NCBI RefSeq assembly: GCF_021341665.1
Contig: NZ_JAJTTH010000012.1
Location: 156,206 to 220,205, forward strand
Direction: 5' to 3'
From: Pseudomonas sp. Au-Pse12
GTDB lineage: Bacteria > Pseudomonadota > Gammaproteobacteria > Pseudomonadales > Pseudomonadaceae
Length of the DNA: 64,000 bases
In this document: piece by piece, positions 1-11,082 of the stretch
How the letters are laid out: each line of letters starts with the position of its first letter
How positions within the stretch are numbered: position 1 is the stretch's first letter
Program-made: the position numbers and the translations under genes
Notes under the pieces: generated by a model
Seen by the model: the letters and a program-made list of their open reading frames with translations, nothing else
Told to the model about the DNA's origin: nothing
The model's database searches: none

Positions 1-11
1 CGGGGCGCGCC

Positions 12-473
12 TTACAGCGCGTGCCCACGATCGATCTTGCTGCTGAGGATGATCGAGGTGGTGGTCTTTTCCACTCCGTCGACACTGCCGATCTGATCCA
101 GCAACTGGTCCAGCTGTTCCGGCGAGTCAGTGCGCAGCCAGGCCACATAGTCGAATTCGCCACTGACCGCACAGAGTTGCTGGACTTGGGCCATGCCACT
201 CAGGCGGCGCAAGACTTCCTTGCCGGAGCGCGGTTGGACCTTGATCCCGACATAGGCCTGCAAGCCGCCATCGACCACCCTTTGGCCCAGCCGCACGCCA
301 TACCCGGTGATGACCCGGCTCTTCTCCAGGCGCGCCAGGCGCGAGGTCACGGTGGTGCGGGCGATACCCAACTGCCGGGCCAGCATCGCCACACTTTCGC
401 GGGCGTTGATCTGCAAGGCTGCGATCAATTGACGGTCGACTTCGTCAAGAACGGGAGGGCGGCTATCGGACAA
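12..473 (-). CDS. Lrp/AsnC family transcriptional regulator
   Basis: The protein is about 153 aa and has the standard Lrp/AsnC layout. An N-terminal helix-turn-helix (LDEVDRQLIAALQINARESVAMLARQLGIARTTV region) is followed by a C-terminal RAM/AsnC ligand-binding domain (VQQLCAVSGEFDYV region). It is expected to be a small-molecule-responsive DNA-binding protein; the ligand cannot be read from the sequence. The frame is open further upstream to 602. A TTG at 473 is preceded by AGGAG six bases away and gives the usual family length, so I prefer it; an in-frame ATG at 509 is the alternative. It is divergent from the PQQ dehydrogenase gene at 681, so control of that gene is possible but is inference. 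Confidence 0.85.
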   Translation of the reverse strand: MSDSRPPVLDEVDRQLIAALQINARESVAMLARQLGIARTTVTSRLARLEKSRVITGYGVRLGQRVVDGGLQAYVGIKVQPRSGKEVLRRLSGMAQVQQLCAVSGEFDYVAWLRTDSPEQLDQLLDQIGSVDGVEKTTTSIILSSKIDRGHAL

Positions 474-680
474 GGTGGGCTCCTGCACGGGTATCGAGGG
501 AGGGCACATGTTACAGGCTCCCGTGCACCCTCGCTGCAGCTCCCGGAGGACGTGGCGGAATCGGTAACCAGGCTCTGCAGGTCGGGAAGTTTTTTGAAAC
601 AAATGGCCTGCGACAGATTGTCATAAGTAACCAGTTAGTACATTCTCGCCACTAGGTTTAAAGATGGGAGAGGTTTTACG

Positions 681-3056
681 ATGAACAACACGAGGGCTGC
701 CGCCGGCGGCCAATATGTGCTCGCGGGGCTGGGCATCCTGATTGCCCTGATCGGGCTGGGCCTGGCCGGAGGCGGGGGGTATCTCCTCAGCCTGGGCGGC
801 AGCGCCTATTTTCTGTTGATGGGCTTGGCGATGCTGGTTTCCGGGCTGTTGATTGCTCGTCGCAATCCACGTGGCGCCTGGCTGTACGGCGTGGCCCTGG
901 TGCTGACCGGCATTTGGGCGGTATGGGATGCGGGCTGGGAATACTGGCCGCTGGTTTCGCGGGTGCTGACCTTTGCAGTAATCGGTCTGGTGGTGGCGCT
1001 GATCTACCCGACCCTGGTACGAGCCTCCGGGGCCCATGCCGGGCGAGGTGCCTATGGCCTGGCAGGGCTGCTGGGGATCGGCGTGGTCGCAACCCTGGCT
1101 TACATGTTTGTGCCGACCCACGTGGTCAAGGCGGACAAGGTGCCGGCGATCCAGCCAGTGGCACCGGGCACTGAGCAGAAAGACTGGGCCCACTGGGGCA
1201 ATACCACCGCGGGCAACCGCTTTGCTGCCCTGGACCAGATCAACCAGGGCAATGTCGGTCAGTTGCAAGTGGCTTGGACCTTCCGCACCGGTGACGTGCC
1301 TGAAAGCAACGGCGCTGGCGCCGAAGACCAGAACACCCCGCTGCAGATCGGCGATACCGTCTACACCTGTACCGCCTACGGCAAGGTGTTCGCCCTGGAT
1401 GCCGACACTGGCGCCGAGCGCTGGAAGTTCGACCCGCAAGGCTATGCGCCAAACTGGCAGCGTTGCCGTGGCCTGGGCTATTTCGACGCCTCGGCGGCCC
1501 CGGTCACCGAAGTGTCGGCGCCTGCCGCTGCTCCGGCGGCCTGCACCAAGCGTCTGTTCCTGCCGACCGGCGATGCGCGCCTGATTGCGATCAATGCTGA
1601 AACCGGCAAGCCCTGTGAAGACTTCGGCAACCGGGGCACCGTCGACCTGAAAACCGACATGGGCGAGATCAAGCCGGGTTACTACCAGCAAACCTCGACC
1701 CCGCTGGTGGCGGGCACTGTGGTGATCGTCGGCGGCCGGGTTGCGGACAACTTCTCCACGGGTGAGCCGCCAGGCGTGGTGCGGGCTTTCGATGTGCGCA
1801 GCGGCGAGCTGATGTGGGCCTGGGATCCGGGAAACCCGGCCACCACCAAGCGTCCGCCAGCGGGTGAAACCTATACCCGTGGCACCCCGAACGTCTGGTC
1901 GGCGATGTCCTATGACGCCAAGCTGGGCCTGGTGTACCTGCCCACCGGCAACGCCACTCCGGATTTCTTCGGCGGCCAGCGCACCGCGTTCGACGACAAG
2001 TGGAACTCCTCCGTCGTCGCCATCGACGTGAAGACCGGCCAGGTTCGCTGGCACTTCCAGACCACTCACCACGACCTCTGGGACTTCGACCTGCCGGCGC
2101 AGCCGTTGCTGTATGACATTCCGGACGACAAGGGCGGTGTGCAACCGGCGTTGGCACAGGTCACCAAACAGGGCGAGATCTTCCTGCTCAACCGCGAGAC
2201 CGGCCAGCCGATTGCTCGTGTCGAAGAGCGTCCGGTGCCCCAGGGCAATGTCCCGGGCGAGCGTTATTCGCCCACCCAGCCGTTCTCGGTGGACATGCCG
2301 TCGATTGGCAATCAGACGCTGACCGAGTCCGACATGTGGGGGGCGACCCCGTTCGACCAACTGATGTGCCGCATCCAGTTCAAGGGCATGCGTCACGAAG
2401 GCGTGTACACCCCGCCGGGCCTGGATCATGCGTTGCAGTTCCCGGGTTCCCTGGGCGGCATGAACTGGGGCAGCGTGTCGGTGGATCCGACCAGCCACTA
2501 CATGTTCGTCAACGACATGCGCCTGGGCCTGGCCAACTACATGATCCCTCGCGAGCAGATTGCCGCCGGGGCCAGCGGCATCGAAATGGGCGTGGTGCCC
2601 CAGGAAGGCACGCCCTTTGGCGCCATGCGCCAGCGCTTCCTTTCGGCGGCGGGCATTCCTTGCCAGAAACCGCCATTCGGCACCCTGTCGGCCATCGACC
2701 TGAAGACCCGCAAGCTGATGTGGCAAGTGCCGGTGGGCACGGTGCAGGACACCGGCCCGCTGGGGATTCGCATGCACCTGCCGATTCCGATTGGCATGCC
2801 GACCCTGGGCGCGTCTCTGGCCACCCAGTCCGGCCTGTTGTTCTTCGCCGGCACCCAGGATTTCTACCTGCGGGCCTTCGATACCGGCAACGGCAACGAG
2901 ATCTGGAAAGCGCGCCTGCCCGTGGGCAGTCAGTCGGGCCCGATGACCTACGTATCGCCCAAGACCGGGCGCCAGTACATCCTGCTCACGGCAGGCGGTG
3001 CACGGCAGTCGACGGATCGTGGCGACTATGTGATTGCTTACGCGCTACCCAAGTAA
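681..3056 (+). CDS. gcd: membrane-bound PQQ-dependent dehydrogenase (glucose/quinate/shikimate family)
   Basis: This 791-aa protein has five hydrophobic N-terminal segments (about residues 10-145), then a periplasmic eight-bladed quinoprotein domain. That is the architecture of Gcd-type dehydrogenases, which oxidise aldoses or polyols in the periplasm and pass electrons to ubiquinone. The HHDLWDFDLPAQP motif at 463-475 carries the Asp equivalent to catalytic Asp466 of E. coli Gcd, and Lys496 lies where E. coli has Lys493. GGG AGAGG precedes the ATG. Where E. coli Gcd has YHE (His262, near the active site) this protein has YFD at 267-269. The substrate may therefore not be glucose, and quinate, shikimate or another polyol is possible. 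The family is certain; the symbol is used in the family sense. Confidence 0.85.
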   Translation: MNNTRAAAGGQYVLAGLGILIALIGLGLAGGGGYLLSLGGSAYFLLMGLAMLVSGLLIARRNPRGAWLYGVALVLTGIWAVWDAGWEYWPLVSRVLTFAVIGLVVALIYPTLVRASGAHAGRGAYGLAGLLGIGVVATLAYMFVPTHVVKADKVPAIQPVAPGTEQKDWAHWGNTTAGNRFAALDQINQGNVGQLQVAWTFRTGDVPESNGAGAEDQNTPLQIGDTVYTCTAYGKVFALDADTGAERWKFDPQGYAPNWQRCRGLGYFDASAAPVTEVSAPAAAPAACTKRLFLPTGDARLIAINAETGKPCEDFGNRGTVDLKTDMGEIKPGYYQQTSTPLVAGTVVIVGGRVADNFSTGEPPGVVRAFDVRSGELMWAWDPGNPATTKRPPAGETYTRGTPNVWSAMSYDAKLGLVYLPTGNATPDFFGGQRTAFDDKWNSSVVAIDVKTGQVRWHFQTTHHDLWDFDLPAQPLLYDIPDDKGGVQPALAQVTKQGEIFLLNRETGQPIARVEERPVPQGNVPGERYSPTQPFSVDMPSIGNQTLTESDMWGATPFDQLMCRIQFKGMRHEGVYTPPGLDHALQFPGSLGGMNWGSVSVDPTSHYMFVNDMRLGLANYMIPREQIAAGASGIEMGVVPQEGTPFGAMRQRFLSAAGIPCQKPPFGTLSAIDLKTRKLMWQVPVGTVQDTGPLGIRMHLPIPIGMPTLGASLATQSGLLFFAGTQDFYLRAFDTGNGNEIWKARLPVGSQSGPMTYVSPKTGRQYILLTAGGARQSTDRGDYVIAYALPK

Positions 3057-3076
3057 GGGCAGTGCCGCAGCACCGT

Positions 3077-3105
3077 GAAAAAGCCGCGCAATGCGCGGCT
3101 TTTTC
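3077..3105 (+). terminator. rho-independent terminator of the PQQ dehydrogenase gene
   Basis: A perfect inverted repeat has a 13-base arm (GAAAAAGCCGCGC), a three-base loop and a T5 run, 20 bases after the stop codon. The symmetrical A and T tails would let it work in both directions. Confidence 0.85.
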
Positions 3106-3210
3106 ATGGGCGCAAGACATGGCGGGGGATGGTCTTGGTGTTCTGGATCCGGCTTGGACGGGGGGACGTTGGCGAGCGTGGCGGTTCGAATTCATCGAAG
3201 CGACAGGCAC

Positions 3211-3236
3211 AAAAAAGCCGCGCAGTGCGCGGCTTT
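3211..3236 (-). terminator. terminator of tRNA-Ile2 / rmcA transcripts
   Basis: On the minus strand the hairpin AAAGCCGCGC / GCGCGGCTTT is followed by a run of T six long, just after the 3' end of the tRNA. Its stem is almost identical to the terminator at 3077-3105, so the two face each other across about 100 bases. Confidence 0.8.
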
Positions 3237-3241
3237 GAAGG

Positions 3242-3318
3242 TGGTGGGCCCACACGGACTTGAACCGTGGACCAAAGGATTATGAGTCCTCTGCTCTAAC
3301 CAACTGAGCTATAGGCCC
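3242..3318 (-). tRNA. tRNA-Ile2 (anticodon CAT; lysidine-modified type) or tRNA-Met
   Basis: A complete 77-nt cloverleaf can be folded: acceptor GGGCCTA/TGGGCCC, D arm GCTCAGTTGGTTAGAGC, anticodon stem GAGGA/TCCTT around loop CTCATAA, T arm with GGTTCAAGTCC, discriminator A and an encoded CCA. The anticodon is CAT. The ACTCATAATC...TTGGTC and GGTTCAAGTCC features resemble E. coli ileX more than elongator tRNA-Met. I therefore favour the minor isoleucine tRNA whose C34 is converted to lysidine by TilS to read AUA. Older Pseudomonas annotations call this gene tRNA-Met. Confidence 0.9.
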
Positions 3319-3332
3319 TCAGTAGGCGGCGG

Positions 3333-3361
3333 ATTATAACGATGGTTTCTCGGCTGTGCTA
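3333..3361 (-). promoter_or_regulatory. putative sigma70 promoter of the tRNA
   Basis: On the minus strand a perfect TATAAT lies at 3338-3333, about 15 bases before the tRNA 5' end, followed by a GC-rich discriminator (CCGCCGCC). A weak -35 (TAGCAC, 3361-3356) sits 17 bases upstream. The rmcA stop codon TAA (3336-3334) lies inside the -10 hexamer. Confidence 0.55.
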
Positions 3362-6300
3362 TCCGAAAAATCGGAAACCCGGATCCGCAGGAAGGCCGCA
3401 CAGAACTCATCTGCTTCAAGGGGCAGGCTGACGATGTAGCCCTGGATCTGCTCGCAGCCTTCCAGGGCGAGGAAGGTCTGCTGTTCCTGGTTTTCCACGC
3501 CCTCGGCAATCACCGTGAACTGCATGCTGCGTCCTAGGGCGATGATCGCGCGAACAATCGCTACGTCGTGGGGGTCGTCTGGCAGCCCGCGAACGAAGGA
3601 CTGGTCGATCTTGAGGAAATCCAGGGGTAGGCGCTTGAGGTAGCTGAGGGATGAGTAGCCGGTGCCGAAGTCGTCGATGGCCAGTTGCACGCCCAGGCGC
3701 TTGAGCTGATGCAGCACTTCCAGGGCTTCTTCGGCCTGGCTCATGATGAAGTTCTCAGTGATCTCCAGCTGTAGCATGCCGGGCTGCAGGTCATAGTCGC
3801 GCAGCAGCTGTTCGATGCGCCCCAGCAGGTTGGGCTGGCGCAGTTGAGCGCCGGCGAGGTTCACCGACAGCGGGCCGAAGCCCTCATAGTGCTGGTTCCA
3901 GTGGTTGAGTTGCAGGCAGGCCTGTTCCAGCACCCAGTCGCCGATCAGCAGGATCATGCCGTTCTCTTCGGCCAGTGGGATGAAGTGCTCGGGAGGCACC
4001 TCGCCGAAGGTCGGGTGGTGCCAGCGGATCAGGGCCTCGGCGCCCACCAGTTCATGGTTGCTGAGGCTGATCTTGGGCTGGAAGTACAGGGACAGTTCAT
4101 TGCGTTCGATGGCCCGCCGCAGTTCGTGCTCCAGAGCCACCCGCTCGCTGGCCTGGGCGGTCAGGTCGCGGGTGTAGCGTTCAACCCGGTTGCGGCCCTT
4201 GGCTTTGGAGCGGTACATGGCGGCGTCAGCGTTCTTGATCAGGGTGGCGACATCGCTGCCGTCCTTGGGGTACAGGCTGGTGCCGATGCTGGCGCTGATG
4301 AAGAACTCGTGTTCACCGGCCTGGAAGGGCGCGCTAAAGCAGTTCAGCAGCTTGCTGGCGATGTGATCGGCGTCGCTGGCCTGGTGCAGGCCCGGCAGCA
4401 GAATGATGAACTCGTCCCCGCCCAGGCGGGCCACGGTGTCGATGTCCCGCAGCTGCTCCTTGAGGCGCACGGCGATGCCCTTGAGCAGCAGGTCGCCCAC
4501 CGGATGGCCGAGGCTGTCGTTGATGTGCTTGAACCGGTCCAGGTCGAGGAACAGCACCGCGCCCTGGCTGGCATTGTCTTGCTGGTTGTTGAGGGCGCTC
4601 TGCAGCCGGCTTTCGAACAGGGTGCGGTTCGGCAGGCCGGTCAGCGGGTCGTGGTGCGCCTGGTAATCGAGCCGTGCCTGAGCATGCTTGAGGCTGGAAA
4701 TATCGGCAAACACTGCGACGAAATGAGTGATCTGGCGCTCGCGGTTGCGTACCGCGTTGATGGTCAGCCAATTGGGGTAGAGCTCGCCGCTCTTGCGCCG
4801 GTTGGAAATTTCACCCTGCCAGTGGCCTTCCAGGGTCAGCTGATGCCACATCGCGGCGTAGAAGGCGCTGTCGTGCAGGCCCGATGCCAACAGGCGAGGC
4901 GTGTGGCCCAGTGCTTCGCTTTCGCTGTAGCCGGTGATTTCACTGAAGGCCCGATTGACCGCACTGATGCGCTGCTGGGTGTCGGTGATCATCACGCCTT
5001 CGGCTGTGCTTTCAAACACCGTGGCCGCCTGTTGCAGCTTCTCCTGCATCAGGTGGCGGTCGGTAATGTCTCGGGCAATGGTCAGCATGCAGTCGTCGTC
5101 ACCGATAGGCAGTGGCCGGCTCGACAGCTCGCACAGGCGGATCTGCCCATCGCTGCGGCGGATGTGGCAGCTGAAGTCGCGGACAAAGCCATCGCGGTGC
5201 AGCAGGTCGAGCATCTGTTTGCGCTCGTTGAGGTTGACCCAGATACCCAGGTCCAGGGTCGAGCGATCCAGGGACATGGCGCTGTTGAAGCCGGTGATGC
5301 GGCTGAAGCCTTCGTTGACCTCGATCAGCAGCCCATCACGCTGGCGGCTTAGCAGCAAGCCGTCGGGGGAGGCGTGGAAGGCCTTGGCGAATTTTTCCTC
5401 GGAGGTCTGCAGTTGCTGCTGGGTTTCCTTGAGCTGGCTGATGTCGCGCACCACCACCACCAGGGCGGGGGTGGTGTCGAGGTCGAAGGGCTCGGCGGAG
5501 ATCAGGCCGGTGAACAGCTGGCCGTTGTGCCGGCGAAAGGGCATCTCCAGGTTGCGGATACTGCCGGCCTGCAGCCGTTGCAGCAGGCCAGGCCCAACCC
5601 CGGGGATGCCCCAGATGTTGAGCTCGGTGGCGGTCTGGCCAATCACGCTCTCGGCGCTCAGGCCGATCTGTTCCTCGAAGGCTTTGTTGACCTCCAGCAG
5701 GCAGCCGTCCGACAGCCGGGCGATGACCAGGATGTCCGGGCATTGTTGGAACACCGAGGCGAATTTCTGCTCGGACAGGCGCAGGGCCTCTTCGGTGTGC
5801 TTGGTCTCGCTGATATCGATCATCAGCCCGCGCATCACCGGTTCGTGGCCGTGCTCGATCAGGCTGACGATGTCGCGTACCCAGAGGCAGCGACCGTCGG
5901 CGGTGATCACGCGGTAGTCGAGGCTGTGATCGCGCCCGGCCTGTACCTCGTGGTCACAGAAGGCTTGGGCGCGGGTCAGGTCCGCGGGGTGGATGATGTT
6001 GCGCCAGAACCCTGGGATCAGCCAATGGGCAAGGGGGTAGCCCAGCAGGGCCTCGGCGTGGGGCGATACGTAGCTGTAGGTGAAATCGCTGATGCGCGCT
6101 TCCCAGGCAATCGCGGACAAGCTCTCCACCAGGCTGCGGTAGTGGTATTCGCTGCTGCGCAGTTCCTGTTCCAGGGCGACTCTGCGGGAGATTTCCGAGC
6201 TCAGGCGGCGGTTGATGCGGATCACTACCGCCAGCACCGTGATCAGCAGCAGGAGACCGGGCAGCCCGTACAGCAGTACATCCGACCAGAAGGTCCGGTG

Positions 6301-7077
6301 GTCGAGCACGCTGCCCACCCAGTGTTGCTGGATTGCACTGATCTCCTCGGGGCTCAGGTCAGCCAGGACCTTGTCGAGAATGCCCACCAGGATTTTGCTG
6401 TCCCGCGGCACGCCCATCGCCAGCTGGTAGCGATAAGGGGTTTCGCCACTGACGTAGAGGCCTTCGAGCTTGAGTTGACGCAGGCTCCAGACGCTGGACG
6501 CCAGGTCTCCGACCACCGCATCCACTTGGTCGGTGGCCAAGGCCTGCAGGGCGGAGCTGATATTGGGCAGGGCGACCAGATTCAGGTCCGGATGATGGGT
6601 GCGCAGCAGTTCGTGGGGGGCGTAGTTCTCCACCACGGCGACCTTGAGGCCGTAGAGGTCCTGGAGGTTGCGTGGTTGTGCGCCACCGGAGTGGGCAAGG
6701 ATGACGATGGGAAAATCAAGATAGGGCCGGGTGAAGGCCATGTAGCTCTGGCGCTCCGGGGTCGACATGATACCGGGCAGCAAATCCAGTTTGCCTTGCT
6801 TGGCGTCCTCAAGCACCGCGGTCCAGCTCGCGGGCTCGACAGGCTTGAGGGTCACTGACAGGCGTTCCTGGATCAGGTGAATGTAGTCTGCCGCGAGGCC
6901 CTGATAGCGGCCGTCCTCATCCCGGTATTCGAAGGGCGGCCAGGAAGCGTCCACACCCAGGCGCAGTTCCGGGTGAGTCTTGAGCCAGCTACGTTCTTCG
7001 TCGGTGAGAGTCAGCGCGCCAGCCGTTGCGGTCCAGGTAAGCAGCGCCAGCAGAAGTATGGCCGACAGTCTGGGCAT
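3334..7077 (-). CDS. rmcA: RmcA-like c-di-GMP turnover protein (periplasmic SBP, PAS, GGDEF, EAL)
   Basis: This 1247-aa protein has, in order, a signal peptide (MPRLSAILLLALLTWTATAGA), a periplasmic bacterial extracellular solute-binding family 3 domain, one membrane segment near residue 260-280, about four PAS domains, a GGDEF domain and an EAL domain. The GGDEF motif (886-890) is intact and preceded by an RDID inhibitory I-site. EAL (1014-1016), DDFGTGYSS, KIDQSFV and AEGVEN are intact, so both cyclase and phosphodiesterase activity are possible. Length, layout and position upstream of rpoD match PA0575 (RmcA), which links phenazine/redox state to c-di-GMP and biofilm formation in P. aeruginosa. 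The open frame starts at 7164, but the ATG at 7077 gives the signal peptide. Confidence 0.9.
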   Translation of the reverse strand: MPRLSAILLLALLTWTATAGALTLTDEERSWLKTHPELRLGVDASWPPFEYRDEDGRYQGLAADYIHLIQERLSVTLKPVEPASWTAVLEDAKQGKLDLLPGIMSTPERQSYMAFTRPYLDFPIVILAHSGGAQPRNLQDLYGLKVAVVENYAPHELLRTHHPDLNLVALPNISSALQALATDQVDAVVGDLASSVWSLRQLKLEGLYVSGETPYRYQLAMGVPRDSKILVGILDKVLADLSPEEISAIQQHWVGSVLDHRTFWSDVLLYGLPGLLLLITVLAVVIRINRRLSSEISRRVALEQELRSSEYHYRSLVESLSAIAWEARISDFTYSYVSPHAEALLGYPLAHWLIPGFWRNIIHPADLTRAQAFCDHEVQAGRDHSLDYRVITADGRCLWVRDIVSLIEHGHEPVMRGLMIDISETKHTEEALRLSEQKFASVFQQCPDILVIARLSDGCLLEVNKAFEEQIGLSAESVIGQTATELNIWGIPGVGPGLLQRLQAGSIRNLEMPFRRHNGQLFTGLISAEPFDLDTTPALVVVVRDISQLKETQQQLQTSEEKFAKAFHASPDGLLLSRQRDGLLIEVNEGFSRITGFNSAMSLDRSTLDLGIWVNLNERKQMLDLLHRDGFVRDFSCHIRRSDGQIRLCELSSRPLPIGDDDCMLTIARDITDRHLMQEKLQQAATVFESTAEGVMITDTQQRISAVNRAFSEITGYSESEALGHTPRLLASGLHDSAFYAAMWHQLTLEGHWQGEISNRRKSGELYPNWLTINAVRNRERQITHFVAVFADISSLKHAQARLDYQAHHDPLTGLPNRTLFESRLQSALNNQQDNASQGAVLFLDLDRFKHINDSLGHPVGDLLLKGIAVRLKEQLRDIDTVARLGGDEFIILLPGLHQASDADHIASKLLNCFSAPFQAGEHEFFISASIGTSLYPKDGSDVATLIKNADAAMYRSKAKGRNRVERYTRDLTAQASERVALEHELRRAIERNELSLYFQPKISLSNHELVGAEALIRWHHPTFGEVPPEHFIPLAEENGMILLIGDWVLEQACLQLNHWNQHYEGFGPLSVNLAGAQLRQPNLLGRIEQLLRDYDLQPGMLQLEITENFIMSQAEEALEVLHQLKRLGVQLAIDDFGTGYSSLSYLKRLPLDFLKIDQSFVRGLPDDPHDVAIVRAIIALGRSMQFTVIAEGVENQEQQTFLALEGCEQIQGYIVSLPLEADEFCAAFLRIRVSDFSDSTAEKPSL

Positions 7078-7162
7078 AACCGTCTCGTTATGGCACGGGG
7101 AATGTTTCGAGTGTAGACGGGCTATGCGCCGGGGAAGGAAAGAAGGACGGGTTGCAGAAAGC

Positions 7163-7186
7163 AAAACCCCCAGCTGGGCTGGGGGT
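7163..7186 (-). terminator. rho-independent terminator of rpoD
   Basis: Read on the minus strand, ACCCCCAGC, a three-base loop, GCTGGGGGT and TTTG follow the rpoD stop codon by about eight bases. The stem is nine perfect base pairs. Confidence 0.85.
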
Positions 7187-7193
7187 CTTGGGC

Positions 7194-9041
<1,848 letters not shown>

Positions 9042-9108
9042 AACACCCTATCCACTGAAGGTCTTGGCGGGCAAAAAACAAGCCGAGGATTATACCCGAG
9101 CTATGACC

Positions 9109-11082
9109 TCACGCGCCAGTTGAGGTCGGGTTTGATGCGGGAACATTGCGTTTTAGAAGCTCAACCAGCTGTTTTTTCTCTTCGCTACTGAGCTCGCTTT
9201 GACGCGATTTCCTGAGAAGTTGCTCTAAAACACGCTCACGTTGGCGAGCGGACAAACTATTAATGGTGTCGAAAAACTGTTGTTCAAGGTTATCTCCGTC
9301 GATCAGCCATTCTTTTTCCGCCAATGCAGTGAGCAGGTGCCCTTGCTGAGTGCCGTGCCAGCGCGCCATCAACTGATGGATAGAGCGTAGCTTAGGATTT
9401 TTCTGCACGGCTTCGATCAAGGCCACCAGCAACTGGGTGTTGGTGTTGTCGTCATCGGCAAAGTGTCCGGCATCTTCAACTTTTTCTGCCAATTGCGGGT
9501 GATGCAACAAGGTGCGCAAGGCTGAAAGGGTCGGTGGTTCCACCGCGGCAGGAATGCGCGGGCCGCGAGGTTGGTCGCGATCACCCTGGCGCTTGCCCTT
9601 GCCATTCTTGTCCCAGGGCTTGTTCTCCCACTTCTTGCCGCCGCCATTTTTCTTCGGTGTCCACTCCTGTTGCGGGGCGTATGCCTCCTGGTGTGGCTCA
9701 TGGTAGTCGGCGTAGTCCGGCATGGCGTCGTAATCGATGCCGGCGTCGTAGGCTGGTGGCACTTCCGGTGGTGCGCTGTGGGCCAGTTGATTGACCGTTT
9801 CATTGGTCAGGCCAGTGATTTCACTGAGGCGCTGGCGCATCAGGGTTCGCAGGTTGGCCCCGGGAATTTTTTCGATCAATGGTGCAGCCAGGGTGGCCAG
9901 GTGCGCCTTGCCTTCCAGTGAGCGCGGGTCGGCTTCATCGATCAATTGCTGGAAAAAGTAGTCCGCCAGCGGTTGTGCGTGCTGGTTGATTCGGGCCCGG
10001 AAGGCGTCGGTGCCTTCGGAGCGGACCAGGGTGTCCGGATCCTCCCCTTCCGGAAGGAACAGGAAGCGTGCGCGGCGTCCGTCCTGCAGGCAGCCCAGGG
10101 TAGCCTCCAGGGCGCGCCAGGCGGCCTTGCGTCCGGCCTGGTCGCCGTCGAAGCAGAACAGTACGTTGGGCACGATGCGGAACAGGCGTTTCAGGTGTTC
10201 TTCGCTGGTGGCGGTGCCCAGGGTTGCCACCGCGTTGCGCAGGCCTTGCTGGGCCAGGGCAATGACGTCCATGTAGCCCTCGACGACGATGATTTCATCG
10301 AGGTTGCGGTTGTTCTTGCGGGCTTCGAACAGGCCGTAGAGCTCCTGGCCCTTGTGGAAGACCGGAGTCTCCGGGGAGTTCAGGTATTTGGGCTTGTCGT
10401 CCCCCAGAACCCGGCCACCAAAGGCGATGATCCGGCCGCGGGTATCACGGATTGGGAACATCACCCGGTCGCGAAAGCGGTCATAGCGCTTGCCGGTCTC
10501 GGCGTTCTCGATCAGGAGGCCGGCATCGATCATGGCCTTCTGCTGCAGGGTATCGCTGCTCAAGTGCTTGAACAGGTTGTCCCAGCCGGGCGGGGCGAAG
10601 CCGAGGCCGAAGTCCCGGGCGATCTCGCCGGTGAGGCCGCGACCCTTCAGGTAGTCGACCGCAGCCTTGCGCGCCGGGTGGCTTTTCAGGGCCTGGCGAT
10701 AGTAATCGGCGGCAGCCGTGAGTAGCGGATACAGCGGCGAGTCGGTGGGTTGCCGGGGTTTTCGCTGGCCGCGAGTGCTTTCTTCGCGGGGGATTTCCAT
10801 GCCTGCGGCCTTCGCCAGCTCCTCGACGGCCTGGGGAAAGTCCAGGTTGTCGTGGTCCATGATGAAGCCGAGGGCGTTGCCGCCCGCGCCGCAGCCGAAG
10901 CAGTAGTAGAACTGCTTGTCGGGGCTGACGCTGAAGGAAGGGGTCTTTTCTTTGTGAAAAGGGCAGCAGGCGGTGTAGTTCTTGCCGGCTTTCTTGATTT
11001 GCAGGCGCGAGCTGACGACATCGACGATATCGGTGCGGTTCAGAAGGTCGTCAATAAAGCTCTGGGGAATAAGCCCGGCCAT
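9109..11082 (-). CDS. dnaG: DNA primase
   Basis: This 657-aa primase makes RNA primers for the replication fork. It has a CHC2 zinc ribbon (Cys40, His43, Cys61, Cys64), the catalytic core, a TOPRIM domain (VVEGYMDVIALAQQG and FDGDQAGRKA) and a C-terminal helicase-binding domain. A Lys/Gly/Asn-rich linker of about 40 residues (KKNGGGKKWENKPWDKNGK and following) separates the core from the DnaB-binding end. It lies between rpsU and rpoD. The normal neighbour yqeY is missing from the 481-base gap upstream. Confidence 0.97.
   Translation of the reverse strand: MAGLIPQSFIDDLLNRTDIVDVVSSRLQIKKAGKNYTACCPFHKEKTPSFSVSPDKQFYYCFGCGAGGNALGFIMDHDNLDFPQAVEELAKAAGMEIPREESTRGQRKPRQPTDSPLYPLLTAAADYYRQALKSHPARKAAVDYLKGRGLTGEIARDFGLGFAPPGWDNLFKHLSSDTLQQKAMIDAGLLIENAETGKRYDRFRDRVMFPIRDTRGRIIAFGGRVLGDDKPKYLNSPETPVFHKGQELYGLFEARKNNRNLDEIIVVEGYMDVIALAQQGLRNAVATLGTATSEEHLKRLFRIVPNVLFCFDGDQAGRKAAWRALEATLGCLQDGRRARFLFLPEGEDPDTLVRSEGTDAFRARINQHAQPLADYFFQQLIDEADPRSLEGKAHLATLAAPLIEKIPGANLRTLMRQRLSEITGLTNETVNQLAHSAPPEVPPAYDAGIDYDAMPDYADYHEPHQEAYAPQQEWTPKKNGGGKKWENKPWDKNGKGKRQGDRDQPRGPRIPAAVEPPTLSALRTLLHHPQLAEKVEDAGHFADDDNTNTQLLVALIEAVQKNPKLRSIHQLMARWHGTQQGHLLTALAEKEWLIDGDNLEQQFFDTINSLSARQRERVLEQLLRKSRQSELSSEEKKQLVELLKRNVPASNPTSTGA

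Noticed and set aside
621..2777. 718-codon open frame on the minus strand opposite the PQQ dehydrogenase
   Set aside because: High GC leaves the antisense frame open. The translation is His/Arg/Gly-rich without any domain, and the sense strand encodes a full conserved protein.
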